DNA from: Lathyrus oleraceus
Taxonomy: Eukaryota > Streptophyta > Magnoliopsida > Fabales > Fabaceae
Assembly: GCF_024323335.1 (NCBI RefSeq)
Contig: NC_066584.1
Span: 272,529,618-272,593,617 of the forward strand
DNA: 64,000 bases
Reading direction: 5' to 3'
Both the position numbers and the translations under genes were made by a program. This document shows positions 36,559 to 49,631 of the stretch, piece by piece. Each line of letters opens with the position of its first letter. Within the stretch, counting starts at the first letter, position 1. The notes under the pieces were generated by a model that had not been told where the DNA came from, made no database searches, and saw only the letters and a list, made by a program, of their open reading frames with translations.

Positions 36559-38977
36559 CTAACTTGGGGGTGGAAGTCTTGACAAGATCACTTGAAGCAA
36601 TCCTTTTATCTTTGCGTTGGTCTGAGCTTGTTCCTTGAACATGTCTTCTTGCTTGTCCAAGCGAGACCTAACAATTTCATTCTCTTGCTTAAGTTCTTCA
36701 AGAGCCTTCAGCACAAGAGGAATAGGTTTAGATTCTACCACATGTTTTGTTCCATAAACAGTTTCAGTCTCAGTTTTAGGAGGAGGAGTAACTTTTGTCT
36801 CTTACTCGGCTTCTGGTGTAAGTGGAGGTTTTGGAGTGAACATCTACAAAAGTGGATCCATGATACCAGAAAGCTTGTCATGGAATCTCTTCTAAGTAGC
36901 TTTGTAACAGCGTTCTCTCAACTCCCAGGAATGAGAATTTATCCATCTTCTGAATTCGGCCCAGATAGCATCACTCTCAGCAGAATTTACACAACTTTTG
37001 TAATCTTGCATCAAAGAGTGGAGACTCTCATTTGCCTCAGATTCAAACTGTCTAACTAATTCATTAACCTCCTCAGGGTCAATTTCAGGTTCATGTTTAA
37101 GTTATTTTTCAATTTCATATGAAATTGTAATAGTCTGATATGAGGAATTAGGGGTTAAGGGTTAATTGTTTCTGATGTGTTCCATAAAGGTGTCAATAAC
37201 AAGTTCATCTTTGTTAGGTTGAGGGGGTGGAGTTGGTGGTGTTAGTGTTGCTTCTGGAAAAACATGTGCTTCAGAAATAATGATATTTAAGGATGTATGA
37301 ATTGAATGGATATTTTTCGAAGGGGATGTATGAATTAAATGAATAGTTTCAGAAGGGGGATTTTGAGGTTGATTTGGTGAGGTTCTGAGGTGACTATTTT
37401 AGAAACTTTGTGGTTGTGTAGGTTCAAATGGTTTTTTAGTGGTTCCAATAGTGGGATGGTCAGATGGTGTATCATCAGGTTGGGATTGAATTTGTGAGAG
37501 GATTTTTTTGGGATTTGTGGTTGTTAAGATATAATGGTTTCATGTGAGTTGGATTGTTCAGGTTGCTTGACTGGTTCATGTACAGATGTAGTAGTTGTTT
37601 CAGATATAGTTGGTTGTTTTGTTTTTGGTTGGAAATGGTTCCAAAAGGTATGTTAATAGAAGGTCTTGGGGTAGGTTGAAGAGGAGTAGATGAAGTAGTA
37701 TTAACAATATTATCAAAAGTCAAAGAGGTCTCAGGTATATGAGACTTACCATATGGTTGTTTCTGAGGAAGAGGAACTACAACTTGCTTATCATTCTCAG
37801 AGCATGTACCTTTTGCTTCCAATATAGTCCCTAGAGGCATTCTCAAAGCTGCAGAAGTCTTGGCCACCTTGGCTGGAGACTTCACAGTTCCAGAGGGTCC
37901 ATCACCCAACTTCTTTATTTCCTCTTCCTCTTGAGAGAATAAACATCAGGGGCATGTTTTGGAAGTTCGTCGCATGAGTACGCTACAGGAGTGACACATG
38001 TGGCTAAACGATCAACAATGTATAATTCCATAACTTTTATGGGATCCTCCTTGGTAACGATTGGATAATCATTAATAAGTATCCATTTGGAGGCTACTGT
38101 ATTCCTATCCAGAGGTTCTGAGTGATCAATAACTAAAGATATCAAAGACATATTCTTTAGATTCTTTCCATTGAAGACTTCACCAATGTCAATGTCAACT
38201 TCCTTGGTCAAACCTAGCTCTATCAGAGTATGAACCAACTTGCTTTCAAAAAGCACGTATGAAATAAGTCTTCCAATAGGAATCGACTTTCTGGCTTTTT
38301 GACTTCCATCTTTGGTCTCCTTGACCAGCTCCCTCAAATACTTAAAGAGAATAGAGGGGAGGTTCATCTTGGTTCCGGAAGAAATGTAGAAGAGCATATA
38401 CTTCTGATCAGTGTTGATGTAGTCTAATGAGTTTGTTAAGGGCATGTGATGCATACAACTACGAAGAATCTTGAACCACGCTCTGAGATGGTTGTGCAAA
38501 TTCTTAGAGTTATATGAATTATTTCCATCCTGAAATATCACAACTGCGATTTCTTCTAACTTAGCCTTTTTTTCTAGGCATATCTAAACACCTTTTTCTA
38601 CATCCATCATGGTTGAGAAGCTTAGCAATAAACTTCTCATAGATGCTGATCTTGTTCCCTAAAGCATATGAAGTAACTTGGAGTTTTGAAGTAACAACGT
38701 GAAATCCAAAACTACTTGACCAATTCACGATAAATTGGACCTTTAAGGCGATTGAAGAACTCCTCATATCTTTGAGATTTCACACCTTCAATAAGATCAA
38801 ACCCATTTGCTTTAATGGTGTCAAATATATGATCGTTTCACCGAGAACCTCTAATTCAGTGACCGAAGTAGAAAGAATGATCTATTGAAGTACTTCTTTC
38901 ACTTGTTCTTGTTGTTGATTTTGATTAGACTATTGTTGTTGTTATTGAGAAACTTGTTATTGTTGAGAATATACCAT
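36559..38977 (-). pseudogene. Extra ORF (SIRE aORF) of element 3, decayed
   Basis: It starts near 38977 with a Gln-rich N-terminus broken by stops. A 208-codon open segment (38541-37915) carries RAWFKILRSCMHHMP, NTDQKYMLFYISSG and IPIGRLISYVLFES, plus ICEVFNGKNLKNMSLIS-like sequence, which aligns with the same region of element 2 (KVFMGKNLKIMSIIS). A proline/serine-rich middle follows (37909-37475). The C-terminus (36741-36559) is a coiled coil, LKALEELKQENEIVRSRLDKQEDMF, ending SRLPPPS, as in element 2 (NERLDKQDMMFQLILSRL). In such elements this ORF sits between pol and the 3' LTR; it has been called envelope-like, and its N-terminal part resembles the 'putative plant transposon protein' domain. 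No membrane segment is evident. Function unknown. Confidence 0.75.
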
Positions 38978-39479
38978 GGTGAAGAATGGGTTTTAGTGTT
39001 GAACATAATTCGGTTTGAAAGAAAGAAAGTGTAGGTTTGTGAGTAGCGTAAGTGTGTGATTTGTGAGTGCAGTGGGTTTTACAAAGTTTTGCAATGGTGA
39101 CAAAATCATAAATAATGTAACAAATCTGACATAGGGGAAGGCGTAGAGAGATTTTACTTATTCCCAAGAAATCTCTTCTCCCAATGTGTCACTCGACCGT
39201 TAGAAGAGTTTTAGTTTAAAATAGTTGTCTTTAATCTGAACCACAAGCTTAAGGTTGATTGACAACTGGTTAATATAACAACTCTTAAGAATCCAGAAGG
39301 CGGAATTTTTTGCAAATGGGTTCTGACTAGATACTTATGATACATTAAACCTTCTCACTTCAAAAGACTCATTGTTTAGAGCCAAAAATCCCAGAGTCTC
39401 ATTTAATCATTTTGAGAAATTAAACATTCTAGGATATACTTTTTTTTTAATAATTTTGGACATAAGTCCATTTTCAAAT

Positions 39480-40410
39480 TCTTTCGAATGAAAACAAATT
39501 AATCCTCGACAATGGGTTTTGTGAAGATATCAACCTATTGATGGTATGTATCAATAAATTTAAAATTCCCTTATGAACATGGTATCTTATAAAGGGATGT
39601 TTAATCTCAATATGTTTAGCTCTAGAATGTAAAATGAGATTCTTAGACAAACAAATGGATCAGGTATTGTCATAAACAATAATAAAGTTACTCTCATATA
39701 TCTGAAAATTTTCTAGTTGACTGTTCATCCAGAGGATCTGAGTGTTGCATCCAGATGCTGCAATATATTCAGCTACAACTTTTGATAGTGCAATTGTTAA
39801 TTTCTTCTTGTTGGACCATGAGATCAAGTTGTCTCCTAGAAACTAACAGCTTCCAGAAGTGCTTTTTCTTTCTAGTATATCTCTAGTGTAATTGGCATTA
39901 CAATAACCTACTAGCTTGTACTCTTTTGATTTTCTATAACATAATCCAAGGTTAGTAGACCTTTCGGATACCTAAAGATCCTTTTAAGAGCTGTTAAGTA
40001 GAATTATCTAGGATCTGATTTGAAGCGAGCACATAAACAAACACTAAATAAAGTGTCAGGTATAGAGGCAGTTAAGTATAAGATAGAACTGTCATACCTT
40101 TGTATACCTTTTGCTCTACCTTATTGCTTACATCATCCTTCTCCATAATGCAAGTGGGGTGTATGAGAGTTTTAGCTATCTTACAATCTGACATGTCAAA
40201 CTTCTTTAGAAGTTCTTTGGTATATTTTCTCTCATGGATATATGTTCCTTATAAACTTTGATTAATTTGGATACCCATAATAAACTTGAGTTCTCCCATT
40301 AGACTCATCTCAAACTCTGCATGTATTAACTTAGCAAAATCCTTGCACATGGTAGCATTAGTAGAACCAAATATGATATCATCCACATAAATTTGAACAA
40401 CTAGAATATA
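39480..40410 (-). pseudogene. pol: Element 3 pol: end of RT and RNase H
   Basis: Right at the element 2 junction the minus strand reads VVQIYVDDIIFGSTNA, the YVDD catalytic centre of copia RT, then KLIHAEFEMSLMGELKFIMGIQI. After frame changes, RNase H words follow: a LDRKSTSG-like block near 39860, SWSNKKKLTIALS near 39830-39790, and a final DYVQKG-like/LKFIDTYHQ/DIFTKP block near 39590-39500. The N-terminal half of RT is at 50970-51500, on the other side of element 2. Confidence 0.85.
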
Positions 40411-41645
40411 TGAAGGCGTGAAAAATACAAGAAAAAGGGGTTTGAATTGGGTTTTACAAGTAAAAGCTTTTTCCAAAACAAAAACACCACCAAAACACCC
40501 GAACTTAATCCACTATAATCAATATATTACGATAAAAAATGATAACCTTCTTTGTCTTCTCAAGGATCCAACTAAACCTTAGTCTCCTCAAGGACTCACA
40601 AAACAATTTTCTTTGTCTTCTCAAGGATAACCTCCTTAAGGAATCAAACAAATAGTTTGAATAATAGTTTGCGTGTTACAAGATGCTTCTACACAAGCAG
40701 ATTTTTACAAAAATGAATAACAAAACACTTAAAGAACATTGTATACAAAGAATGATAGATTTTAACAAAGGAAAATAGCTTGTCAAAATACTTGTGCAGA
40801 ATCAACATTTTCTTCAGTCTCCAATGCATGCTTATATAGTGAAGCATGTGACCGTTGGAGGGCAAAATGGGGAAAGCTCCTTGAGAGGTTGTCCACTGTT
40901 GGATGGGAAAGGAATGATAACACATGCTATCCTTTCGCCCACAAAAAAGCAATGACAGGTGTGATGAATAGTACAGTCCTTGCCCACGAAATCAGGTAGT
41001 GGAAAGGTTGTTCGATTTGTACCACATACTATTTGATCATGTTCTCATTTTATCTTATCTTCATATTAATTGGCTTTTGATAAAAGATGATTGAAGCATG
41101 AAGTGAAGAAGTAGAGAACTAGATTTAGAAACTTCATAACCTTGGCTCAGAACCTTGACAGTGTAAGTAGTCTGGCTTGAGTTCTTCAGTATCTTCAGAA
41201 TCCTCAGTCAGAACCTTGATAACTTCAATCGTCTTTCTTGAGTTCTTCAGAAACTTCATCTACATAACATAACTTCAGAAGCTTGCCATTCTTCAGAAGT
41301 TTGGTGATCATAGTCACGTCCATAAGCAAGAACTGAGAGAACATTGCAACAGTAACATATATTCTCCTCAGAAGCTTCTGATGGGTGAGATAACATAGAA
41401 GCAGAAAGAACATTGCAACAACAATATTGACGTCTTTTAGAACTTCTAATTGCAACGCAAAAGCGGATATGGAACGCAAAGTTCAGAAACTGATGATGTT
41501 GCACATCATATGATCAGAATCAGAACTGATTGTTAAAGCTACACAATAACAAACCATTAGGGTTCCAAAATTGTTCTCACACAAATTCAACATTGTTATC
41601 ATCAAAACTCAAGGTATAAATGTAGAACCAAATCTTGTTCTAACA
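40411..41645 (-). repeat. 3' LTR of element 2 (1235 bp)
   Basis: It runs from TGAAGGCGTGAAAAATAC to GTTCTAACA. It matches the 5' LTR throughout but lacks about 110 bp near 40490 present in the other copy (around 49715-49830). Confidence 0.93.
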
Positions 41646-41670
41646 ATCTCCCCATTTTTGATGATGACAA
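41646..41670 (-). other. Polypurine tract and inverted-repeat arm of element 2
   Basis: The minus strand reads TTGTCATCATCAAAA, then ATGGGGAGAT and LTR start TGTTAGAAC. One G of the usual five-G run has become a T. The arm 41656-41670 pairs 14/15 with 41593-41607 in the LTR. Confidence 0.88.
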
Positions 41671-42200
41671 TACATGTATTTTGATGAACAATTTTGTACG
41701 GGATAATCACAAAAGAATACATCTTATAGAAGCAGAAAGCTCCCCTTGAGATGTATAGTCCTATAAATATAAAATCAGCATGAAGGAACACTTTCCTGAT
41801 TTACCTTTTGAAGTACCAGAATGAATATTTAGTCAGAATCTGGTTTATCTTCAGGACTTAATTGATGTTGTCCAGAGCACTGGTTGATAACATCATCATT
41901 TTGATAGGCTTTACTTAAGAATATTTTCGTTAGAAACCTTTCTTCGGAAACTTCTTTTTCTTGAAGGATAAGGTTTTCAGAACCGTGATTTGTCAGAAGC
42001 ATGATTTTCAGAAGTAGCACCTTGAGAACCATTTTGATTCTAGAGAATTGACCCTGTAAAAATACTTAACAAACTTTTCTCGAAGTATTTGTTAACAGAA
42101 CCATTTAAGAAATGTTTGGGTCTTTACTTAGGAAATTAGATATCAAAGTAAACACTTAATTCTTCCCCTTTAGAATGTTATGTTTTCTCCCCCTTTGCCA

Positions 42201-44622
42201 TCAATCAAAAAGATAAAAGACTACAAAAATAAAGAGAAGAAAAACATTTTTCATTAAATAAAAAATGCCAACAGGAAGTGCAGAGTACAATGAGAAGAAA
42301 CAAAAGAAAAATTTCAAGAAAGTTAAGGTAAATAAAATCCAGGGGTTCCTGGGAGGAGGTGGAGGAGGAGGATGAAGTCTTGACAGAATCAACTGAAACA
42401 TCATATCTTGCTTATCCAGACGCTCGTTGACATTTGCATTATCAGCCTTAATCTGCTCGATTATTCTTAGAAGAGAAACTAGAATAGGCTGAGAAGCAGA
42501 AGCTTCTAAGACGACTATCTGATTGGGAGCTTCTTCCATAAAAGAGTCTTGAGGTTCGGGAGCAGCAGGTTTTGGAACAACAAGTTCAATGTGTTGAACA
42601 ATTTCTGTTTCTAGAGCTTCTTCTCTTCTTCCATAGATTCTCGAAAGGCTTCCTTAATTTCGGGTGCAGGAAGGCATAATTAGGAATTTTTTCAGGTTCC
42701 ATAATTCCATTAAGGGCACGAACCCATAACAAAATTTTCTTTTAACAAGAGTGTACCCAAGATCCTTCATCTTGGAAATCTCGAAGTTCATCCAGCTTCT
42801 ATAAGCTTCCCAAGCTGAATCACCTGCAGCAGGGTTTGCAGAAGAATGACTGACAGTCATTGCTTTCTCCAAACGTCTCTTAAATTCAGAATCAAAGTTC
42901 GTTAGAACTTTACCAAGGTCATGAGAGGATTGTGTTGGTATTTTTGGGTATGTTATGGTGAGGTTGATTATGGACTCATCAAAGTAAGTACCAAAAACGG
43001 AGGGATGAGATGGTTGAATAATGGGAGATGATTCTAGTGAGGTGATTTCTGGTTCGAAGTCAAACATTCCTTCAGGAGTGCCTTCGGAAACATGTCCGTC
43101 AGAAACATTTCTAGCAGGAGATATTCTAGGTGTTATAACATTTGGATTATTTGGTTGGGGAGCAAAAAAAATTGGTGGTGGTGATATGGGTGTATTTTGT
43201 ATTTGTGGAGGAGATAATGGTGGTGGTATCGATTGTTGTTTCAAAACAGGAGCAGAAACTAGAGGAGTTTTTGTTACAGGTGTTTCTATAATGGGAGTAG
43301 ATATTGGTGGTGGAATTTTTATGATAGGTGTTGATATTTGTGGATTTTTCTAGTGGTGGTATGGGAATTGGTTCAGAAATGGTAGATTGAAATGGAGTAG
43401 GACTTGGTAAGATTCTAGAAGACATTGAGAAAAAATATAAAGAAATGTCAGTAGACGGAAGCTTACCTGAAACTCTTGAAGACTGGACGACCTCAGACGT
43501 ATCCTTCAAAATCATGGCCTTCTGGCGCTCACTTAGAGGCACCTCATGTTCGTCATGAAAGATAATTATCTTCTTCTTCTGAGTCCTAGAAGATCCTTCT
43601 CGTCTGAACTCTTTCTTTCTTTTTCCATGCACATATGGGTAAGTTTCTGGAAGGTTAAAAGGATCCACCAATGGGTTTATTTCATCCTTCAGACAGCTTT
43701 CCAGATAAGCAATCAGAACCTGTGGAGGATCAACTTTGGTGAATATAGGGTAGTTATCAATTGGATTTCTTGTACCACAAATATCATCCTTGCTCAAAAT
43801 GATTTTTGGTCTTCGAAATTTGGAGATTATACTCATAATCTTCAGATTCTTCCCCATGAAAACTTTCCTAGCGTCCTTTACCAATTCTTCTGTTAAGCCA
43901 CTGGCCAGAAGATCATCCACCACACCGCTTTCTACTAGAATATCCGAAATTAATCTGCCATTGGGAATGAACTTACTTCTGGCCTTCTAATAGAATCTCT
44001 TATGAACTTAAACAAAAGTGATGGCAGTCCCACCTTAACACCTTTTTTCCATAAAAAATAGCATGGTTTTCTGACATGTGTTGATGTAGTCAGATTTTTT
44101 TTTACTTGGCCTGTGATTGATGCATCCCAAGGTGATCTTGAACCACACCCTTAGGTTACTTGTTAAGTCCTTGGTAGTAGGACCCTTTTCATCAGTGAAA
44201 TTTATTCCTTCTTTGAATATGGAAGGAGGGATATTAACATCTTTCTAAATAGTGATGGTTGCACTGTGAACCCTATTTCTTTTGCCATCATGACCAAAAA
44301 GGTTTGCAATGGACTTCTCAGTAATGACGATATTCATGTTCATAACATAAAATGTTATGGGTTCCCTTTCAGATGTAGCATGAACCTAGAATTGTTTTAC
44401 CAACACAGGGTAAACTAGGTCTGTGAGTCTCTCGAAGAATGTGTTCCAACCTTGAACATTCAACGTCTCCGTGAAATCAAAATCGTTATCCTTTAGGTTT
44501 TGGAAATCAACTATAGTTTCCCATAGAACAGTTAGCTCATTGATCAGAGTGTGGAGAGTTAACTCAGGAATTCCTTCCATCAAGTTACTTTCATTTGCCT
44601 TTGAAGTTTATTGTTCAGGCAT
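42201..44622 (-). pseudogene. Extra ORF (SIRE aORF) of element 2, decayed
   Basis: It starts near 44622 (MPEQ, then a stop), with MEGIPELTLHTLINELTVLWETI in 44583-44386, then a 258-codon segment (43923-43147) with DLLASGLTEELVKDARKVFMGKN, NYPIFTKVDPPQVL and a basic HGKRKKEFRREG stretch. The middle is proline/threonine/serine-rich. Near 42950-42780 is a FDSEFKRRLEKAM...WEAYRSWMNFEI block. The C-terminus (42539-42370) is coiled-coil-like, IKADNANVNERLDKQDMMFQLILSRL, ending in a polyproline run. The same order is found in elements 1 and 3. Several frameshifts and stops are present. Function unknown. Confidence 0.75.
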
Positions 44623-45129
44623 TAATTTAAGGAGGATGAAGATGAAGTTAAAGAACAGTTAAGAAAGGTTGTTTGAAGTTTGAAAACTTGAAAGTGTGGG
44701 AGAATTATGCACGTAATGTGAAAATGTGAGTGAAGCGGGTGTAAATAGATTTTTTTTAGCAATGATGACAAAAAGGAGTGTGCAGTCATGGGGGGGGAGT
44801 GAAAAGGTTTAAACCTAATTCCAATAATTTTTAAACCCAATGTGTCACGCATTTATCACACATGCTCATAAAGTGAGACAGGTGTCTCCACTAAGAACCA
44901 CATGAAATCAAACAACGAGACAACCATTAAATGCAGCAACTCTTCAAAATCAGGAAGACAAATTGATAAGATTGCTTATGATCAGAACCTTTCTGATTCA
45001 TGAAAACTTCCTTACTTCATAAAGCTTCATGTTTCAGAGTCAGAAAGCATAACAATTTCAGAATCTAATATAGAGTTCTAAAGACTTAACATTCTAAAAT
45101 ACATCTTTTCATTCTGGACACAATTTCAT

Positions 45130-45700
45130 AAATAGATTTTTCATAATGAATATGAATCTATCTTCAGCAAAGGGTTTTATAAAGATATCATCCCATTGAT
45201 GGTCTGTATCAACAAATTTTAAGTGAAAAATTCCCTTCTGAACATAGTCACGTAAAAAAGTGATATTTTATTTCAATATGCTTAGCCCTAGAATGCAAGA
45301 TAGGATTCTTAGATAAATAGATAGCAAAAGTATTATCATAGAGAATAGGAATGTTACTCTTAGATATCTGATAATCTTCTAGTTGACTCTTCATCCAAAG
45401 TATCTGAGTGATGCATCCAGAAGCTGCATGTATTCAACTTTGGTTGTTGATAGTGCAATTGTTGATTGTCTCTTGCTGGACCATGAGATCAAGTTGTCTC
45501 CCAGAAATTGGAAACTTCCAGAAGTACTTTTTCTTTCGATTCTGTCTCCAGCATAATCATCATCACAATAGGCTACTAATTTATATTCACTTGATTTGTT
45601 ATAAAATGAACCAAGATTAGTAGTACCTTTAAGATACCTAAAGATTCTCTTATGTTATTGCTTACCTCTTCTTTCTCCAAAATGCATGTAGGATGCATTT
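45130..45700 (-). pseudogene. pol: Element 2 RNase H remnant
   Basis: The minus strand shows a decayed RNase H: a GRKSTSG-like region near 45530, a SWSSKRQ-type block near 45490, a DNTFAI-like motif near 45330, and DYVQKGIFHLKFVDTDHQWDDIFIKPFAEDRF near 45250-45160, whose DIFxKP tail closes copia pol. It follows the RT end at 45705. Confidence 0.8.
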
Positions 45701-45704
45701 GAGT

Positions 45705-46500
45705 CTATTCTAGCTTACATTCTGATAAGTTGAATTTCTTCAGAAGTTTCTTTGTATATTTGCTTTGATGAATATATGTGCCACCTGGTCTTTGATCAAT
45801 CTGGATTCCTAGAAAGAACTTTAGTTCTCCCATCAGACTCATTTCAAATTCTGCTTGCATAGACTTAGCAAAATCCTTGCACAACAACGTATAAGCAGAA
45901 CTAAAAATAATATCATCAACATATATTTGCACAACCAGAATGTCATTCTTGAAGTTTTTTCAAAAACGAGTTGTGTTCACTTTCCATTTGGTAAAATCAT
46001 TTTCCAATAGAAAGTTGCTTAGTCTATCATACAAAGCTCTTGGAGCTTGCTTTATACCATACAGAGAATTTTTTAGTTTAAAAATAAAATCAGGATTTTG
46101 AGAGTTATCAAAACCAGGAGATTAATGCACATAAACTTCTTCATAAATATAAACATTCAAGAATGCACTCTTAACATCCATTTGATAAAGCATGATGTTA
46201 TTGTTGATTGCAAAAGAATTTCAAAGACGAATAGACTCTAACATAGAAACTGGAGCAAAGGTTTTTGTACAGTCTATACCTTCTTGCTAACTATAACCTT
46301 GTGCTATCAGTAGAGCTTTGTTTCTGACAACTTTGCCTTTCTCATTCAACTTGTTTATGAAAACCCATCTGGTTCCCATGACATGGAAGCCTTTTGGTTT
46401 CTGAACAAGATCCCTAATGTCGTTTCTGGTGAATTGATTCAATTCATCTTGCATGCCCATAATCCATTCATTATCCAGAAGAGCTTCATCAATGGATATG
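45705..46500 (-). pseudogene. pol: Element 2 reverse transcriptase
   Basis: Open at 45932-45705 with MQIYVDDIIFSSAYTLLCKDF and EFEMSLMGELKFFLGIQIDQRPGG, the YVDD centre and thumb of copia RT. Further upstream, over frame changes, are the FVFINKLNEKGKVVRNKALLIAQG region (46370-46300), a YAPVSMLESIRL block (46270-46220), DVKSAFLNVYIYEEVYVH (46180-46125) and ALYDRLSNFLL-like sequence near 46050-46010. The RT order is complete, but the frame is broken several times. Confidence 0.85.
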
Positions 46501-46799
46501 GGTTATATTAGAGACACCAAACCTAGAAGAGTCTCTTCAGAAGGTCTAAATGAATATCTAGTTCTGACTGGAGCATTCTTGTCTCCCAGAATCAGTTCTT
46601 CAGAATGAGAAGTTCTTGATCTACTCTTCTTCTGATGAGTTGGATCAACGATTGCTTCTGGTTGAGTCGTTTCTTCAGATTCTTTGGCTTTTCCTTCTGA
46701 GTCTTTTTCTTCAAAGACAATTTCTTTGGATTCTGAAAGGTTAATCTTCAGATCTGCAAATTTCTCAACTAGGTTTGACTTTTCAGGGTTAAGCTTATC

Positions 46800-47434
46800 A
46801 TTGAATCTAACATGAATTGATTCCTAAAAAATTTGTGTTTTTATATTAAACATTTTGTATCCTTTAGAGCGTTCAAAATATCCTAACAGTAAACACTTAT
46901 GATGAAAGTAATAAATATTGGGATTTCTATTCTTCCACAACTCATAAGGAGTTTTACCCATAATAGGTCAGATAGAAATGTTGTGCTGAATATAACACGC
47001 TATGTTGACTGCTTCTGCCCAGAAATGCTTAGCCATATCAGTTTCTTGGATCATGGTGCGGGCCATTTCTTGCAACATACTATTCTTCCTTCATATAACT
47101 TCATTTTATTGTGGAGTTCTAGAACAGGAGAAATCATGGGAAATACCATTTGAATCAAAAAGATTTTTAAAATGTTTATTTTCAAATTCGCCACCATGAT
47201 CACTTCTGACTTTGACTATTTTGCAATTCATTTATGTTTGCACTAGTGTGCAGAAGGTAGAAAACATAGAATGTGACTCATCCCTGTGTTTCAAGAACTT
47301 TACCCATGTCCATCGACTGTAGTCATCAACTATGATTAATCCGTACTTCTTTCCATTGATAGAAGCAGTTTTCACTGGTCCAACCAAATCAATGTGCAGA
47401 AGTTCTAACGGTCTAGAGGTAGAAACAATAGTTT
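46800..47434 (-). pseudogene. pol: Element 2 integrase
   Basis: The minus strand begins with a STSRPLELLHIDLVGP block (D of the DDE triad) at about 47410-47370, then YGLIIVDDYSRWTWVKF near 47340-47280, VRSDHGGEFEN (second D) near 47210-47180, a decayed NGVVERKNR-like block near 47110-47060 and WAEAVNIACYI near 47020-46990. The frame is interrupted, including a one-base loss directly after the TAA at about 47436. Confidence 0.82.
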
Positions 47435-48060
47435 TTATTTGAAAAAAGTTTTATAAAACTTGCCTTTCTGACATGCTTCACAAGGAGAATCTGAAGCGAA
47501 CTTCAGTTTGGGTAGACCTCCGACTAATTCAAGCTTATTTAGCTGAGAGACCCTTCTCATGCTAACATGACCCAAACGTCTATACCAGACCCATTGCTCC
47601 TTATTAACATACATTTTACATTTAACATTTTGATCTTCAAGATGAGAAAGTCTAATTTTATAAATGTTGTTTTTCCTCTTTCCGTTAAAAAGGATTGTGT
47701 CATCTTTCTGACTAACAACCTTACAGGACTTTCGATTAAAGATGATATCATAACCATTGTCACTAAGTTGGTTAATAGACAACATGTTATGCATCAGACC
47801 GTCAACTAAAAGAACATTAGTAAAAGAAGGAAGTTTACCGTTACCAATGGTTCCAGAGCTAATGATCTTTCCTTTCTGGTTTCCTCTGAAACCTACAAAG
47901 TCTTAAGGCTTAAGTTCCAAACCTTGGAACATAGACCTTCTGTTCGTCATGTGTCATGTGCATCCACTGTCCAGGTACCATGATTGGTGTCTCAGCTGAG
48001 CTGTTAAGGATGTCTGCAATATAAACAATTTTATCCTTAGGTATCCATTTTCTGGGTCCT
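47435..48060 (-). pseudogene. pol: Element 2 protease and GAG-pre-integrase
   Basis: A WYLDSGCxWHM-like protease motif (DSG) is read near 47980-47930, broken by a stop. The 119-codon open frame 47794-47435 runs HNMLSINQLSDNGYDIIF ... WYRRLGHVSMRRVSQLNKL ... CEACQKGKFYKTFFK, the HHCC zinc region of the GAG-pre-integrase domain. It ends in a TAA at the same column as in element 1. Confidence 0.85.
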
Positions 48061-48149
48061 CTTTTGTTAGTTTTCCCTGATTTTCTTATAACTTTGGGTA
48101 TTTTAACATAAGGATAATCATGAGAGATTTGTTGCATGATACTTAGGTT

Positions 48150-49543
48150 TCAGAATAGAGTCTGTATCCTTAATATGCTTCTGTGTCTATGCAGAAGTAT
48201 CAGACTAAGTGCCAGCAAACACGAAATGCACATAGAGAGGTTTTGGTTTAACCTTCTGAATTTTGTCAGGTTTTGTAGTTTATGTATAACCCAAACCTTT
48301 CCTTCCATTTTTGCTAACTCCATAGATCAAGGAAGCCATTTTGCTTCTATCTATGCTTTTAGGCAGAAAGTACTGGATAAAAGAATACCTCTTTAGAATT
48401 GGAGTCAGATTCTGATTCTGATAAAACCTTGCCTTCTGGTTCCTAAGAACTAGTGGAATCTTAGTAGTTGCCATTAGTGCAACATTGTTTTTTCTTCTTC
48501 AAAATATTCTTTTTAAGATTCTGAGTCATCCCAGGTAGCCATCAGCGCCTTCTTGATAAAACCTTATTCAGTTTAGGACAATCATTCTTGTAGTGGCCTG
48601 ACTCCTTGCACTCGAAACAGATAACTTATTTTCCATAAGTTTTCTCATTTTGACCAGATAAGGATTCAAAGCGACCAACAGTCCTTCTGACTCCTATGAA
48701 TTTCCCTTGACCACGTTGCTTGCGTTTCCAGAGTCTGTTGACTCTCTTTGAGATTAGAGAAAGCTCATCATCATCTTCCGAGTCTTCATCAAATCCTTCT
48801 AATTCTTCCTCAGCTTTATATGCTTTAGTCTTCTGAGGCTTAGATTTTAGAGCTAAATATTTTCCTCTCTTCTGAGGTTCATCTTCTTCTAGCTTAATCT
48901 CATGACTTCTTAAAGAACTAACGAGTTTTTCGAGACTGATGCTGTTGAGATCCTTAGCCAGCTTCAATGCAGTTACCATAGGTATCCATTTTTTGGGAAG
49001 ACTTCTGATAATTTTCCTGACATGATCAGCTGTAGAATATCCTTTTTCCAAAACCTTAAGCCATGCGACAATTATCTAAAACCTTGAGAACATAGTCTTA
49101 ACTTTTTCATCATCTTCCAGTTTGAAAGCCTTATATTTATGGATTAAGGCCAAGGCCTTTGTCTCCTTTACTTGAGCGTTTCCCTCATGAGTCATTCTCA
49201 GAGAGTCAAAGATGGGTTTGGCAGAATCTCTATTTGTTATCTTCTAATACTCCGTATAAGAGATAACATTAAGCAATATGGTTCTGGCCTTATGATGATT
49301 TTTGAAATCTTTCTTCTATTGATCACACATAACACTTCTTGCTAAGTATATCCTTCACCATTTACTGGGTGAACATAGCCTTCGACTTACAAGATCCCAT
49401 AGAACAACATCGTAACCAAGAAAGAAACTTTTGATTATATCTTTCTAGTAGTTAAATTTCTCACCATTAAAAATAGGTGGTTTGACACTGTAATGACCTC
49501 TATCATTATTATTAACAATGTTAGCAGCGTTAACAACTTCCAT
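48150..49543 (-). pseudogene. gag: Element 2 gag
   Basis: It starts MEVVNAANIVNN at 49543, followed by a KPPIFNGEKFNY block with a stop in place of the following Trp, a RMTHEGNAQVKETKALAL block, then the open segment 49051-48626 (VRKIIRSLPKKWIPMVTALKLAKDL, acidic FDEDSEDDDELSLI). A CFECKESGHYKNDCP zinc knuckle lies at about 48620-48575 and a C-terminal GKLTKEDPENGYLRIK-like linker near 48080. Multiple stops and frameshifts. Confidence 0.85.
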
Positions 49544-49617
49544 TGTTTCTCATACAACTGGATCGATACTGAGCACTGTGAGGTGTTGATAAAACTATTA
49601 TCACAATCAGAATCGGA

Positions 49618-49629
49618 GCTTTGATGCCA
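49618..49629 (-). other. Primer binding site of element 2
   Basis: The minus strand reads TGGCATCAAAGC, two changes from TGGTATCAGAGC, two bases from the LTR end. Confidence 0.85.
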
Positions 49630-49631
49630 AT

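Larger units (their letters stand above)
31912..40410 (-). mobile_element. SIRE-like copia element 3, left (3') half
   Basis: In minus sense this holds the end of RT, RNase H, an extra ORF, polypurine tract and 3' LTR. The 3' LTR spans 31912-35697 but is interrupted by a gypsy LTR. Its start (TGAAGGTAATGGAAAACAAG) and interior match the LTRs of element 2. Element 2 split the RT gene at 40410/50970, and the other half continues at 50970-53289. The TSD of element 3 cannot be tested because its 5' LTR is outside the window. 35723-36558 (3' untranslated) and 38978-39480 (pol to extra-ORF spacer) hold no gene. Confidence 0.85.
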
